From positions 432 to 64,431 of the forward strand of contig NZ_WKJH01000028.1 in NCBI RefSeq assembly GCF_009674825.1: a stretch of DNA of 64,000 bases. The letters run 5' to 3'. The stretch comes from Maribacter luteus (GTDB taxonomy: Bacteria; Bacteroidota; Bacteroidia; Flavobacteriales; Flavobacteriaceae). The position numbers were made by a program, and so were the translations under genes. The notes under the pieces are model-generated. The model was given only the letters and a program-made list of their open reading frames with translations, ran no database searches and was not told the DNA's origin. Within the stretch, counting starts at the first letter, position 1. The number at the start of each line of letters is the position of its first letter. Of this stretch, positions 47,879 through 57,453 are shown in pieces.

Positions 47879-48913
47879 CTACTTAATCCTCTTCCTATCA
47901 ACATATCGTTTCATTCTACTGCGATATGCAGAACCATCAGATAATTTTGTATCACTTTTTATTATTGCTTTGTATTTCGATCTCAGAAAATCAATAAATT
48001 TTGCGGTGGTAGCATTTCTTTTAATAAAAGTTATATCTTCTTTATATAAAGAAAAGAATGCTTCACAAACCCCCTGAAACCCCCTTTTTATAGCATTTCC
48101 ATTTCTATCCAGAGCATCAAACTCTTCGAGCACATCATTGAACACTTCTTCCGCTTTTAAATCCTTAAATATTTCAGAATAATATTTATCCTCTGGAAAT
48201 TGGCCTATATCATTACTTTTAGTTGTTAAATTTTGGGATAACATATTGTTACCTTTATTTCGCAATCCTTTTATTAGGTGCAATAGCCTAAATGAAGTTT
48301 CATAATCAATCCATTGTTGCAAATTGATTAAAACAAAAGGATAATCCGTATCCCTGGCGGAATTTCTGTCCGACAACCGCTCCTTATTTAAATCCCATAA
48401 ATCATTCTGTTCATTTATAAACCAAATAGCATCGAATCTGTGTTTTAATCCACTATTAGTGCTCTTTCTATATTCAGAATCATAGTACAGTCGTCCCTCA
48501 TGGTTACTCAACAAATTATGGTAATAGGCTAACTCAATTTTCAAAAAATCAACTAGAATTTCCATTGAACCGAAATCAAATTGTTGTAAGGTCTTAGACC
48601 TAAACATTTCGACATTTCCAATTACACTGGCTAAGATTGAAACCATGTTATTTGAGATAACCTCTTTTTTATAATCTTCGGACCATACAAGAATCCTATC
48701 CCCAACTTTAATTCCGTGTTTGCGTTGAAATGCCGTAATCTCCATTTTAGACATTTTATCGAACTCCAAATCCGGATGAAGAACATCTAAAGAAAACCGT
48801 GTATCTTCTTCAAAATAGGCCTTTTGCTCAGATTGTAATTGCCCTATGAGGTGGTCTATAGATTTTAGAATATAATTCTTTAACCCAACTATATCTTGTT
48901 CTTTTTGCATCAA
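47879..48913 (-). CDS. Uncharacterised 344-residue protein downstream of the type I R-M genes
   Basis: 344 residues, soluble, largely helical, no signal peptide and no motif I recognise. It begins MMQKEQDIVGLKNYILKSID and has FLKIELAYYHNLLSNHEGRL in the middle, with a basic C-terminus (SDGSAYRSRMKRYVDRKRIK) that could bind nucleic acid. Separated by 22 bases from the YgjP-like gene, so it is likely the last gene of the restriction operon. A defence, regulatory or element-maintenance role are all possible; none is shown. Confidence 0.7.
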   Translation of the reverse strand: MMQKEQDIVGLKNYILKSIDHLIGQLQSEQKAYFEEDTRFSLDVLHPDLEFDKMSKMEITAFQRKHGIKVGDRILVWSEDYKKEVISNNMVSILASVIGNVEMFRSKTLQQFDFGSMEILVDFLKIELAYYHNLLSNHEGRLYYDSEYRKSTNSGLKHRFDAIWFINEQNDLWDLNKERLSDRNSARDTDYPFVLINLQQWIDYETSFRLLHLIKGLRNKGNNMLSQNLTTKSNDIGQFPEDKYYSEIFKDLKAEEVFNDVLEEFDALDRNGNAIKRGFQGVCEAFFSLYKEDITFIKRNATTAKFIDFLRSKYKAIIKSDTKLSDGSAYRSRMKRYVDRKRIK

Positions 48914-48935
48914 TTAACATAACTATTTCCAAAGC

Positions 48936-49628
48936 CTACAACTTCATCCCGTACAACCTTTCATCCAATTCCTGCCAATTTGGGATAAACCTTGAAAGTT
49001 CAGCCCAAAATTCTTTTGAATGGCTCTTTATCTTAGTGTGAACCAGTTCATGAACTATAAGGTAGTCAATTAAGCTGTAAGGTAGTTTCACAGCATCAAT
49101 ATTTATAATAATATCATTGGAAGGTGTGCAGCTTCCCCACCGTTTGTTTAATTTTCGAATTTTGAGATTATTATATTCCAACCCAGTAACTTTTGCTAAT
49201 TTCTTGATTCTTGGAGTGATTTTCTCTTTGGCTTTGGCTCTCAAAAAGGTTTCAAAGGCATTCTTTAATTCCTCTTGATTGTTTAATGATTTAGGCAATG
49301 AAACTTTAAATTTAGATTCTGTAAAGTCTATTATAACTTCATCAATTTCATTGTTCACAAATACCTCTACATAGTATTTTCTTCCTAAGTACTGTACTCT
49401 TGAACCTGTTACAATATCATCGTCACTAATGGAACTTACCAAGTCCAATTTATCCAGTATCCATTTTGCCTTTTTTAAGATAAGTTTTTCCGCTTTCTCG
49501 TCAGAAATAGATTTACCTTTCAATACCACACCATCACCTTTATCTACCGTGATATAGTGTGATTTGAGTTTCTCCTTTTCCTTAAAGGAATACGCTATGG
49601 TTTTATTTCCGTATTGTACGCTAGGCAT
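48936..49628 (-). CDS. YgjP-like (DUF45/WLM) zinc metallopeptidase
   Basis: 230 residues. Zinc motif HELVHTKIKSHSKEFW (HExxH plus a downstream His) and the family's NLKIRKLNKRWGSCTPSNDI and INIDAVKLPYSLIDYLIVHE. Such YgjP/SprT-like domains often occur beside or fused to type I restriction enzymes. It overlaps hsdR by eight bases, implying translational coupling. Substrate unknown. Confidence 0.88.
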   Translation of the reverse strand: MPSVQYGNKTIAYSFKEKEKLKSHYITVDKGDGVVLKGKSISDEKAEKLILKKAKWILDKLDLVSSISDDDIVTGSRVQYLGRKYYVEVFVNNEIDEVIIDFTESKFKVSLPKSLNNQEELKNAFETFLRAKAKEKITPRIKKLAKVTGLEYNNLKIRKLNKRWGSCTPSNDIIINIDAVKLPYSLIDYLIVHELVHTKIKSHSKEFWAELSRFIPNWQELDERLYGMKL

Positions 49629-52600
49629 CCTTGTTCTTTATTAATACTTCCACCATTTCCTTGGCTTTCAGTTTAGCATCTTCACGTTCTATCTTGGCTG
49701 TGGTCAAGTAGCGTCTAATCTTGTTTTCAATATCTTTTTTCACCTGTCCTTTTCGTTGCCATCCCACAATATCCAATTCCCCTTTTATAAGGTCAAATAT
49801 CGTCTTTGTAGCGTCTTCCGCATCTTCTCCGAACAACAACTTCATAGAGTCATAAACAGCTCTCTCTCGTTCAGTTTTAAAACCTTTTTCTTCTCCTTCT
49901 TTTTGTTGTTCGATAATCTCGTCCTGTATCTCCGTATAGGCTTTTAGTAATTCTAATTGTGTGATCCGTTGTTCTGTTTTTAGCTTCAACAGTTCATCAA
50001 GTCGCTGTGCCAAAGGTTTATAGAAGTCTGGATTTTTATCTAAGCCAACTTTTATTGTATGTTTTAAGTTATTTCGCATCTTCAACTCTTTGGTGGCTGG
50101 TGATGCGTTCATGATTTCCTCCTTAAACTTATCCTTATCAATAATTGAAATAGGCGTTTCCAGTAAACTTTCAACTCCTTCTGCCTTCAAATGTTCATCA
50201 ATCATAGATTGAAGCATCTTGCTTTCGTCTTTGGTAATTTTCAACTCTTCATCTTCTGGATATGCGTTTCTCGCCCTTAACTTTATCTCATTGAAGAGTT
50301 TAAAATCCCCTTGATACTTTAATGCTTTGGTATTGGGAAGGACAATATTAATCGACTTATTGAAATCCTTTAACAAGACCTTGAAATCGTCACGTTTGTT
50401 GATAGGTTCAATGAACCTCACAGCGGCATCAATAAAGTTCTCTCGTTCATAGTTTCTGTCAATCTTCATAGGTTTAAAGAAGTCGACCAGCTTGGTATGG
50501 TTCATAACCAACTTAGGAAACTCTTCATTGATGTTCTTTAAGATATCATCTGGTCTAATATCACCTGAAAAGATTTCCAATGCTTGAATCAAATACGCTG
50601 TGATACCGTTATAATCCACAATATAACCAGCATTCTTTCCTTTTCTGGAACGGTTGACCCTTGCAATAGCTTGCAACAAGTTATGTTCCTTTAATGGCTT
50701 GTCCAAATACAAACAAGATGCTATAGGTGCATCCCAACCTGTCAACAGCATATCCGATACAATCATGAAAGCTGTATTATCAAACTTCTTTTTGCCAGAT
50801 TTCTCCTTTTCCGCTACGTTCCCAAAGGGTAACTTAAAATCATCGGTGGCATCCTTGATATCTTCAGGTGGTACGACCAAGACAGGTCGTTTATCATTGG
50901 GGTTTTCCTTGTTCCATTCTAAGGTCTCATAGTAGCTTTTTGCAATACCGTCCGACTTTGGAGAACCCAAACTAATCACCACCTTAGATTCAAAATTGTG
51001 ATAGCCTTGTGCTTTAAGGGACTCCAATACTTCTTGATATTTAATTGCTGCCTCCCTGCCACTACAGACAATCATGGCTTTATGACCATCAGGAAATATC
51101 TTATCCCTATAATGGTCAACCACGTGTCTACCTATGGCATCAATGCGCTCTGCCGATAATTGGTATTTGCGTAAGGCTTCCCTTTTAAGTTTATCTTTCT
51201 TCTCTTCTGAAAGATGACCAAATTGCTCTTCAAACTCTTGGTCTAGTTCCTCTTTTTTAACATCTAGTTTTGCTATTCCCTCGTCATACAACAACTCAAC
51301 GGTTGCACCATCCGCCACAGATTCCATGATAGTGTATACATCGATATATTCACCACCATAAAACTCCGCTAAGGTTGATTTATCTTCTTTAGAAATGGGT
51401 GTTCCCGTAAAGGCAACAAATTTGGCGTTGGGTAATACGGTGCGCATAAAAGATGCTAGAAAACCATAATGACTGCGGTGTGCTTCATCCACTAGAATGT
51501 AAAGATTCTCCTTTTCGGATAGTTCTTCCAGTTCTATTTCTACTCGTTCTATTTCGACCCATTTCCCCTTTTGAAGTTCTTTGGTAACCTTGGTGAGGAT
51601 TTTATCGTTGATATGTTTTTCAATCATCAGATTCCCACGCTCCTCTAACTCTGTTTGGTCGGTTGAGGTAGTAGCATCTTTATCCGTTTCTTGAAACTTC
51701 TGCAAGGTAGTTGTGATGATTCCCCCGTAATCGTTGCGCAATAATTTGTCCAGATGAACCACAGAAGAGGCTTGGTTCACGTTCTTGAAACCTACATTTT
51801 GAAAGGTAGTGGTAATCTGTCTGTCTAAGTCTTTACGGTCTGTCATTATCAGTACCGTAGGGTTGTCAAAACCGTATTCAGGTGCTTGCAGTTTACGGGT
51901 TACATACGCCATTGTTAGGGACTTGCCAGAACCCTGTGTGTGCCAAACCACACCACCTTCACCCCCTTGTAAGCGTGCAATGGTTTTGTTGGTGGCTCTT
52001 AGTTGCTGGTATCTAGGCAGCTTTTTAATGGTACTACCTTCTTCCAATTCAAACAATACAAAGTGCCGAATGATATCCAACACCCTGTCTTTCTTAAATA
52101 GTGCCAAAATGAGTTTGTCTTGGTCTTTCTTGGCTTGGTTGATGATATCAGTATCTTCCTTACTAGTCTTAAAGACGGAATAAAACTGCTGTGGAGAGTT
52201 AATTGCTCCATACCTACCACCAATATCCCAAATACCTGCACAAATTTGATTGTAGTGAAACAACTTTTCAGAGTTTTCTTGGTAATATTTTAAATCGCTG
52301 TAGGCTTTGTCCCAAGCATTTTGCGCTGTGGGGGACTTACACTCGATAACACCAATAGGTAAGCCGTTGATATATACCACCAAATCTGGTATGGAGTGTT
52401 GATACCTACCATGATACTTCATCTGGTTGACCACCAAAAAGTCATTATTCTCAGGGTTTAAGTAATCTATAAAGTGAACCACTTTAAATTCTTCAACCCC
52501 ATCTATGGTCTGCTTTAAAGTAAATGTACCCCCTTTAATGAGTTCCCAGACCTTTTCATTGATTTCCATTAAGGACGCCCCATTCACGGTTGTTATCTCG

Positions 52601-52800
52601 TTATATGCTTTATTGAGATTGTTATCGTTAATCCAAGTGTTTAGCCTTTTGATAGCTGCCAACAGCCTGACTTTTAATATGACCTCAGTGATATCTGTTC
52701 TTTCATCTTGTTGTCTGGCATCTAAGTACTGATATCCCATCTGTTGGAACAATTGTATGGCGGGCAGTTCGCTATGGGTATATTCTGGAGAATGGTTCAT
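49621..52800 (-). CDS. hsdR: Type I restriction enzyme R subunit
   Basis: 1059 residues. N-terminal PD-(D/E)xK nuclease: PDLVVYINGLPIGVIECKSP. Superfamily 2 translocase: Walker A HTQGSGKSLTMAYV, VLIMTDRKDLDRQI, DEAH-type VDEAHRSHYGF, FTGTPISKED, and later motifs (MIVSDMLLTGWDAPIASCLY, QAIARVNRSRKGK). C-terminal helical domain binds the methylase. It translocates and cuts DNA lacking the host methylation. Preceded by a 53-base gap holding three 11-bp repeats. Confidence 0.96.
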   Translation of the reverse strand: MNHSPEYTHSELPAIQLFQQMGYQYLDARQQDERTDITEVILKVRLLAAIKRLNTWINDNNLNKAYNEITTVNGASLMEINEKVWELIKGGTFTLKQTIDGVEEFKVVHFIDYLNPENNDFLVVNQMKYHGRYQHSIPDLVVYINGLPIGVIECKSPTAQNAWDKAYSDLKYYQENSEKLFHYNQICAGIWDIGGRYGAINSPQQFYSVFKTSKEDTDIINQAKKDQDKLILALFKKDRVLDIIRHFVLFELEEGSTIKKLPRYQQLRATNKTIARLQGGEGGVVWHTQGSGKSLTMAYVTRKLQAPEYGFDNPTVLIMTDRKDLDRQITTTFQNVGFKNVNQASSVVHLDKLLRNDYGGIITTTLQKFQETDKDATTSTDQTELEERGNLMIEKHINDKILTKVTKELQKGKWVEIERVEIELEELSEKENLYILVDEAHRSHYGFLASFMRTVLPNAKFVAFTGTPISKEDKSTLAEFYGGEYIDVYTIMESVADGATVELLYDEGIAKLDVKKEELDQEFEEQFGHLSEEKKDKLKREALRKYQLSAERIDAIGRHVVDHYRDKIFPDGHKAMIVCSGREAAIKYQEVLESLKAQGYHNFESKVVISLGSPKSDGIAKSYYETLEWNKENPNDKRPVLVVPPEDIKDATDDFKLPFGNVAEKEKSGKKKFDNTAFMIVSDMLLTGWDAPIASCLYLDKPLKEHNLLQAIARVNRSRKGKNAGYIVDYNGITAYLIQALEIFSGDIRPDDILKNINEEFPKLVMNHTKLVDFFKPMKIDRNYERENFIDAAVRFIEPINKRDDFKVLLKDFNKSINIVLPNTKALKYQGDFKLFNEIKLRARNAYPEDEELKITKDESKMLQSMIDEHLKAEGVESLLETPISIIDKDKFKEEIMNASPATKELKMRNNLKHTIKVGLDKNPDFYKPLAQRLDELLKLKTEQRITQLELLKAYTEIQDEIIEQQKEGEEKGFKTERERAVYDSMKLLFGEDAEDATKTIFDLIKGELDIVGWQRKGQVKKDIENKIRRYLTTAKIEREDAKLKAKEMVEVLIKNKDA

Positions 52801-52810
52801 AATTTAATTA

Positions 52811-52873
52811 TATCGGACAGTTATTGGACAATTATCGGACATTATGTTGTTATTTATTGCTTTTTGTCCGATA
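52811..52873. promoter_or_regulatory. Three 11-bp-phased TAT(C/T)GGACA repeats plus an inverted copy upstream of hsdR
   Basis: TATCGGACA at 52811, TATTGGACA at 52822 and TATCGGACA at 52833: exactly 11 bases apart, i.e. one helical turn. An inverted copy TGTCCGATA is at 52865-52873, inside the last codons of the AlbA_2 gene. This looks like an operator for a DNA-binding protein just upstream of hsdR (inference), or a hairpin in the operon mRNA. Confidence 0.6.
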
Positions 52874-54497
52874 ACTTATATTGAGTTCCTCGCTTTTCTC
52901 CAATTTTGACAACTTTTCCTTCCTCTATCAATTTATCTATAGACCTCTTTAATTTTTTCTCATGGATCTCAGACCCCACTCTAGTGTGAATATCCGACTT
53001 TGCTGCCGGTGCATATATTTTTAAATCTTCTAATATTAAATGCTCCAATCGATGAGGCTCAATTTTCTTTAAATCTGTTTTACCTTTAAAATCTACTTCT
53101 TTCAGCAACTTAGGGTTAACAAAATACTCAGTTCCTTTTGTTTTACCTTTACTTAAAACAATATCGTTTTTAAGTAAGTTACCCATCCAATACTTTAGGG
53201 AATCGTTGTTTCTTAAGCACAATTTATTTGACAATGCAATAGACGTTAAGACACCACTTTGAGCAATTAAGCCTAAAGTGATAATTTCTTTTTGGTTTAA
53301 GTTAAACTCATCATTAACATTAGACATTAATCTAACTACCTCTTTACTAATAATTTGTTTTTTCAAAGTTACAATAACTCTATCGTCCCATTCTTCAACA
53401 ATAGGTTCTGGCTTACCGTTAAACAACTGTATTTCGAAAACCTTATCATATCCACTACCTTCTTTTTCTATTAATTTTAAGTCATGAAATATTTTAGATA
53501 GATGTTGATTACGTTGTACAGATTTCGAAATAATATTAGATGGTGTAACCCCCAAAGGTAACCTCCCAGGTGAATGCACTTCTAATCTATCATGATATAA
53601 ATTAATAAAAATGTCACCTCTCATTGTATACACTTTATGCACTAAAGCGTTTGCTATTATTTCTCGAATAACTTCAATATCATAATTAGGAATTGTTTTC
53701 CTAAAAATTCCATCTGATATTTCTACGGACTCCTTCCAGTCTGGTAAAGCAATTATTTCGTTTAATAACTCTTTTGGGTTTTTACTAAAATCATCCCAAA
53801 GTCTTTTGTTTATCTTGTTTCCATTTTCATCGAACTTAATAAACTGTATTGTTGGTGCATAATGCAATAGAGCCCTATCTTTTCTACTGCCAAACCACAA
53901 AACCCCTAAGTTTGTTAAATATTCGTTTGACGTTAATAGATAATACTCCAAAAGCTCTTCTCTAGACATTTCTTTTACAAACTGACTAACACGTTCCGAG
54001 TTTATTATATCAGCCAATATGGCATCTCTCATTTGGTAATCTGCTTTCTCTAATCCTACCTTACGTACTACTTTTTCTTCCCATACAAAAGCTTGTTTAT
54101 CTGCAGCAACTCTACTCATGTCTTCTGGCAAAAGAGGTCTACATTCATCTCCAACACGCATATAATATTTACCACTAGAGGTACAAGCTATGGTTTGACT
54201 GCTTCTTAATACTTTTAGATTAATATATTCACCTCCATTTTCAGCTGTTTCAATTGAGGAAATAATACCCACATTAATAGTCAACTGTGGTATTGTTTTG
54301 TTTAATTTGTCCACTAGTTCTTGTTTAATTTTTTGGGAAGCTTCTGGCAATTCTCTTTCATCTTCAATACCAATATGTATTTCGCCACCTACCCCATTGG
54401 CAAAGCAAACACAATCTTTAGCTAGCTCCTGCCAGTTAGCAGACTTGCCTTGTATTAGTTTTATAGACTTTTTATCAAAATGACTATTCTCTTCCAT
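52854..54497 (-). CDS. AlbA_2 (Schlafen-like) ATP-binding/HTH protein inside the R-M cluster
   Basis: 547 residues. N-terminal AlbA_2 domain of the Schlafen type: SANWQELAKDCVCFANGVGG, EIHIGIEDERELPEA and the KYYMRVGDECRPL region. Middle part HATPase-like (RecG-like C-terminal, COG2865 type): NYDIEVIREIIANALVHKVY, DIFINLYHDRLEVHSPGRLP, NIISKSVQRNQHLSKIFHDL. Two winged-helix segments at the C-terminus (NDSLKYWMGNLLKNDIVLSK; LKRSIDKLIEEGKVVKIG). It sits between hsdS and hsdR, 19 bases after hsdS. It may regulate the cluster or be an extra defence effector. Confidence 0.82.
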   Translation of the reverse strand: MEENSHFDKKSIKLIQGKSANWQELAKDCVCFANGVGGEIHIGIEDERELPEASQKIKQELVDKLNKTIPQLTINVGIISSIETAENGGEYINLKVLRSSQTIACTSSGKYYMRVGDECRPLLPEDMSRVAADKQAFVWEEKVVRKVGLEKADYQMRDAILADIINSERVSQFVKEMSREELLEYYLLTSNEYLTNLGVLWFGSRKDRALLHYAPTIQFIKFDENGNKINKRLWDDFSKNPKELLNEIIALPDWKESVEISDGIFRKTIPNYDIEVIREIIANALVHKVYTMRGDIFINLYHDRLEVHSPGRLPLGVTPSNIISKSVQRNQHLSKIFHDLKLIEKEGSGYDKVFEIQLFNGKPEPIVEEWDDRVIVTLKKQIISKEVVRLMSNVNDEFNLNQKEIITLGLIAQSGVLTSIALSNKLCLRNNDSLKYWMGNLLKNDIVLSKGKTKGTEYFVNPKLLKEVDFKGKTDLKKIEPHRLEHLILEDLKIYAPAAKSDIHTRVGSEIHEKKLKRSIDKLIEEGKVVKIGEKRGTQYKLSDKKQ

Positions 54498-54516
54498 AAT
54501 TAAACTTTCTTATAAA

Positions 54517-55728
54517 CTACACTTTTACCCGAACCCTACCAGTTAACAACTGCTGCATTAATCCTTGCTTTAATTCTTGGTAGCTATTTTTCTTAATTGA
54601 CAAAACCTCTATTTTCTCATCGACAGTATTTAGTATTGTGCATATTTCATCTTGTTCTTCTTTTTCAGGGAAAGGTATGTCAAATGACCTTATTTGCTGA
54701 AAATTCAACCCTTCTCTATTGCCCCCCGCCTGAAATTTATTAATTGCATTCACTCCAAACGAAGAGTTTAATAATTGAGATAAATAATGTGAATTAAGAG
54801 TTGAATTTGTTCGAATTATACAGACATGTTGATTAACATTTCCTTCTCTAAAATCATTAGGCAGTACACAACTTCTACCAATTGAAGCACCGGTTATATT
54901 GAGCAGGACGTCATTTGCTAGGAGTTTAGAGTTATTCATAGAATTGTGTATTTCCTTTGATATAAATACCACATCGGAAAGTTTTAATTTTCCTCTTAAC
55001 ACATTTTGACTTCTTATGAATATAATTCCTTTATCAAGGTAAGATTCACTTCCGCCTCTGGGCGTTTTTCCACTACCTACTTTTGAAACTAATTTACCTA
55101 GTTTCACAACCTCCCAACTCTTAGGAATCTTACCCAAAGGAGAATCTTTAAACTCGGTATGACCTATGCCTTTGGTCAATAAACGTTGCATTAAGCCTTT
55201 TTTGAGTTCTTGGGTTTCGGTAATCTGTTGGTCTATGACTTCAATTTTAGCATCAACCGTGCTAAGTATTTCGCCTATTTTTTGTTGTTCTGGGAGAGGG
55301 GGGTAAGGAATCTTAACTCCTTTAATGTCATTACCATTTATAGCAGTAAAAGTACTTCCTTGCTCTAATGCTTTCCATCTTGTTTCGTATGATAAGAGAA
55401 ATTGATACAGAAATTCATTATCAACATTTTTTGGTTTGATAGAACATACCCCACGTCCTATACATGCGTGATGGGTTGATTTTGCGACAGCACCAACAGG
55501 TGCTCTAACTGTCATTAAAGTATCTCCAACATCACATAACTTTGTTGGTTCAGAAGTCCATTGACGAGGTGAAGATTTCCTGTTCTTTATATCGGCATTA
55601 CCTTGAATCAAAAAACTTCCAATACCGTCTTCATTATAAGAAGTCGATGACGGGGATTGACCCATTGTAATAATTGATACGTCTCCTAATGTTTTATTTT
55701 TCCAGACATGTTCTTCGCTATTGGTCAT
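54517..55728 (-). CDS. hsdS: Type I restriction-modification specificity subunit S
   Basis: 403 residues. Two target-recognition domains, each followed by a conserved helix: first TRD (WKNKTLGDVSIITMGQSPSS ... IPYPPLPEQQKIGEILSTVD) with ETQELKKGLMQRLLT, second TRD (IPKSWEVVKLGKLVSKVGSG ... FDIPFPEKEEQDEICTILNT) with SYQELKQGLMQQLLT. The two halves would read a bipartite asymmetric DNA site. Only one hsdS is present. It overlaps hsdM by four bases. Confidence 0.94.
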   Translation of the reverse strand: MTNSEEHVWKNKTLGDVSIITMGQSPSSTSYNEDGIGSFLIQGNADIKNRKSSPRQWTSEPTKLCDVGDTLMTVRAPVGAVAKSTHHACIGRGVCSIKPKNVDNEFLYQFLLSYETRWKALEQGSTFTAINGNDIKGVKIPYPPLPEQQKIGEILSTVDAKIEVIDQQITETQELKKGLMQRLLTKGIGHTEFKDSPLGKIPKSWEVVKLGKLVSKVGSGKTPRGGSESYLDKGIIFIRSQNVLRGKLKLSDVVFISKEIHNSMNNSKLLANDVLLNITGASIGRSCVLPNDFREGNVNQHVCIIRTNSTLNSHYLSQLLNSSFGVNAINKFQAGGNREGLNFQQIRSFDIPFPEKEEQDEICTILNTVDEKIEVLSIKKNSYQELKQGLMQQLLTGRVRVKV

Positions 55729-57287
55729 ACCTCTAACTCTTTTAAAAACCCTGCTAACTTCTTATCAATATCAGCCTCTTTCTCTTCCAATGCAGCTAAC
55801 TTTTGGTGTACTGCTTGGATATCCACTTCGGGTTCTGGTTCGGAGGTGTCAATAAACCGTGAAATGTTAAGGTTGTAATCGTTCTCGGCAATTTCAGCAA
55901 CATCAACAATGCGCATGTATTTGTCAACATCCACAGCACCATCGTAAGCTGTTACAATTTTACTAACGTGCTCTTCCAATAATTCATTTTGGTTTTTACC
56001 ATCCTTGAAATCGCTACTGGCATCAATAATGGTAACCTTGCCTTTCTGCGCTTCGGTTTTGTTCTTGTTGATAATCCAAATTGAAGCAGGTATTCCTGTG
56101 TTATAAAACAACGCACTTGGCAAGCCTACAATGCCTTCCACCAAATCGCCTTCTAATAAAGCTTTTCTAATTTTACCTTCATTACCGCTTCTGAACAGCG
56201 TACCATGAGGCAAAACAACGCCAGCTTTACCATCTTGTTTAAGCACAGCAATCATATGTTGTAAGAATGCTAAATCGGCATACCCTCTAGGTGGTATTCC
56301 GTATTGAAAACGTCCGTAAGGGTCGCTTACTTTTGTATTATAATTAGGAGATATTTTCTTTTCTTTTCCATTTTTGTCCAGCTTTACTTCAATGGAGTTT
56401 TCGGCTGGCGTCCACCATCCACCCTGTGAGAAGGGTGGGTTGGCAATTACCCTATCAAATAGCATTAATTCGTTATTGTCATTCTTATGCTGTGGTGTCG
56501 TCAACGTATCACCCTTTCTAATATCGGCATCCATAAAGTTATGGAGCAGCATATTCAGCTTACCTATTGCCCAGGTACCCAAGTTCTTTTCTTGTCCAAA
56601 AAGCGAAACATTTACGTTGTTACCCACTTTACCATTAGGTTTCTGTGCAATGTATCTGGCAGATTCAATCAACATACCCCCTGAGCCACAGGTAGGGTCA
56701 TATACCTTTTGTTTGGGTTCTGGTTTAATCAACTGTACTATGAGTTGTACCACCCCTCTAGGTGTATAAAACTCACCACCTTTCTTGCCAGCATCATCCG
56801 CAAACATCTTAATCAGATACTCATAGGCATCCCCTAGGAGGTCATTAGATTCTAGGTGGTCATTACGCAATGAATGTTGGTTAAAGTGCCTTAACAAACG
56901 TTGTAACAACTCATCTGACAGCTTCTCTTTATCACCAAACTTGGTGGCGGTCATAACCCCCTCTAACGAGGTGTTCTCACGCTCTATAGCTGCAAAGGCT
57001 TTGTCCAATGCAATACCAATGTTTTCGGTATGTTTCTTTATGTTTTCCCAACGTGATTCTTCTGGCAGCTGAAAATAGGTTTCGTCTTCGGCTTCTGCTC
57101 TGGAAACTCCCTCATGCCGCATAATGTTTTCAACTTCTTCTTCAAAAACATCATTGGAACGTTTTAGGAACAACAATCCGAAGATGTAGTTTTTGAAATC
57201 CGAAGAATCGATACTTCCTCTTAATATGTTTGCGGAATCCCACAGCCAGCTTTCTAGGGTGGATAGGTTTAGTTTGTTATTTGTCAT
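55725..57287 (-). CDS. hsdM: Type I restriction-modification DNA methyltransferase subunit M
   Basis: 520 residues. N-terminal HsdM helical domain (LWDSANILRGSIDSSDFKNY) and an N6-adenine methylase core: GEFYTPRGVVQLIVQLIKP, YDPTCGSGGMLIESARY (SAM site), and the catalytic DRVIANPPFSQGGW (NPPF). C-terminal coiled coil (LAALEEKEADIDKKLAGFL) contacts HsdS. First gene of the cluster on the minus strand. Confidence 0.96.
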   Translation of the reverse strand: MTNNKLNLSTLESWLWDSANILRGSIDSSDFKNYIFGLLFLKRSNDVFEEEVENIMRHEGVSRAEAEDETYFQLPEESRWENIKKHTENIGIALDKAFAAIERENTSLEGVMTATKFGDKEKLSDELLQRLLRHFNQHSLRNDHLESNDLLGDAYEYLIKMFADDAGKKGGEFYTPRGVVQLIVQLIKPEPKQKVYDPTCGSGGMLIESARYIAQKPNGKVGNNVNVSLFGQEKNLGTWAIGKLNMLLHNFMDADIRKGDTLTTPQHKNDNNELMLFDRVIANPPFSQGGWWTPAENSIEVKLDKNGKEKKISPNYNTKVSDPYGRFQYGIPPRGYADLAFLQHMIAVLKQDGKAGVVLPHGTLFRSGNEGKIRKALLEGDLVEGIVGLPSALFYNTGIPASIWIINKNKTEAQKGKVTIIDASSDFKDGKNQNELLEEHVSKIVTAYDGAVDVDKYMRIVDVAEIAENDYNLNISRFIDTSEPEPEVDIQAVHQKLAALEEKEADIDKKLAGFLKELEV

Positions 57288-57400
57288 AAAATGTTATGTA
57301 GAACATATTTATTTTCAAATGAATGAAATATAAAAGCGATCAGATTTTTTTTAGTATCTAAAAGTAAAAAAATGATGGTATAAAAGCTATTTACGCCAAT

Positions 57401-57430
57401 AAAAAAGACAGCTGTTTAAGCTGTCTTTAA
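57401..57430 (-). terminator. Intrinsic terminator after the lipoprotein gene
   Basis: Minus-strand stem AAAGACAGC/GCTGTCTTT (9 bp) followed by T residues. It separates the lipoprotein gene from hsdM, whose promoter must lie in 57288-57400; no clear TAnnTTTG is seen there. Confidence 0.8.
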
Positions 57431-57453
57431 TTTAAAATAAAAAGTCATGAATA

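Noticed and set aside
54517-55728. Phase-variable hsdS by inversion
   Set aside because: Only one hsdS is present, with no inverted partial copy or adjacent invertase; the internal repeat of the conserved helices is normal for HsdS.
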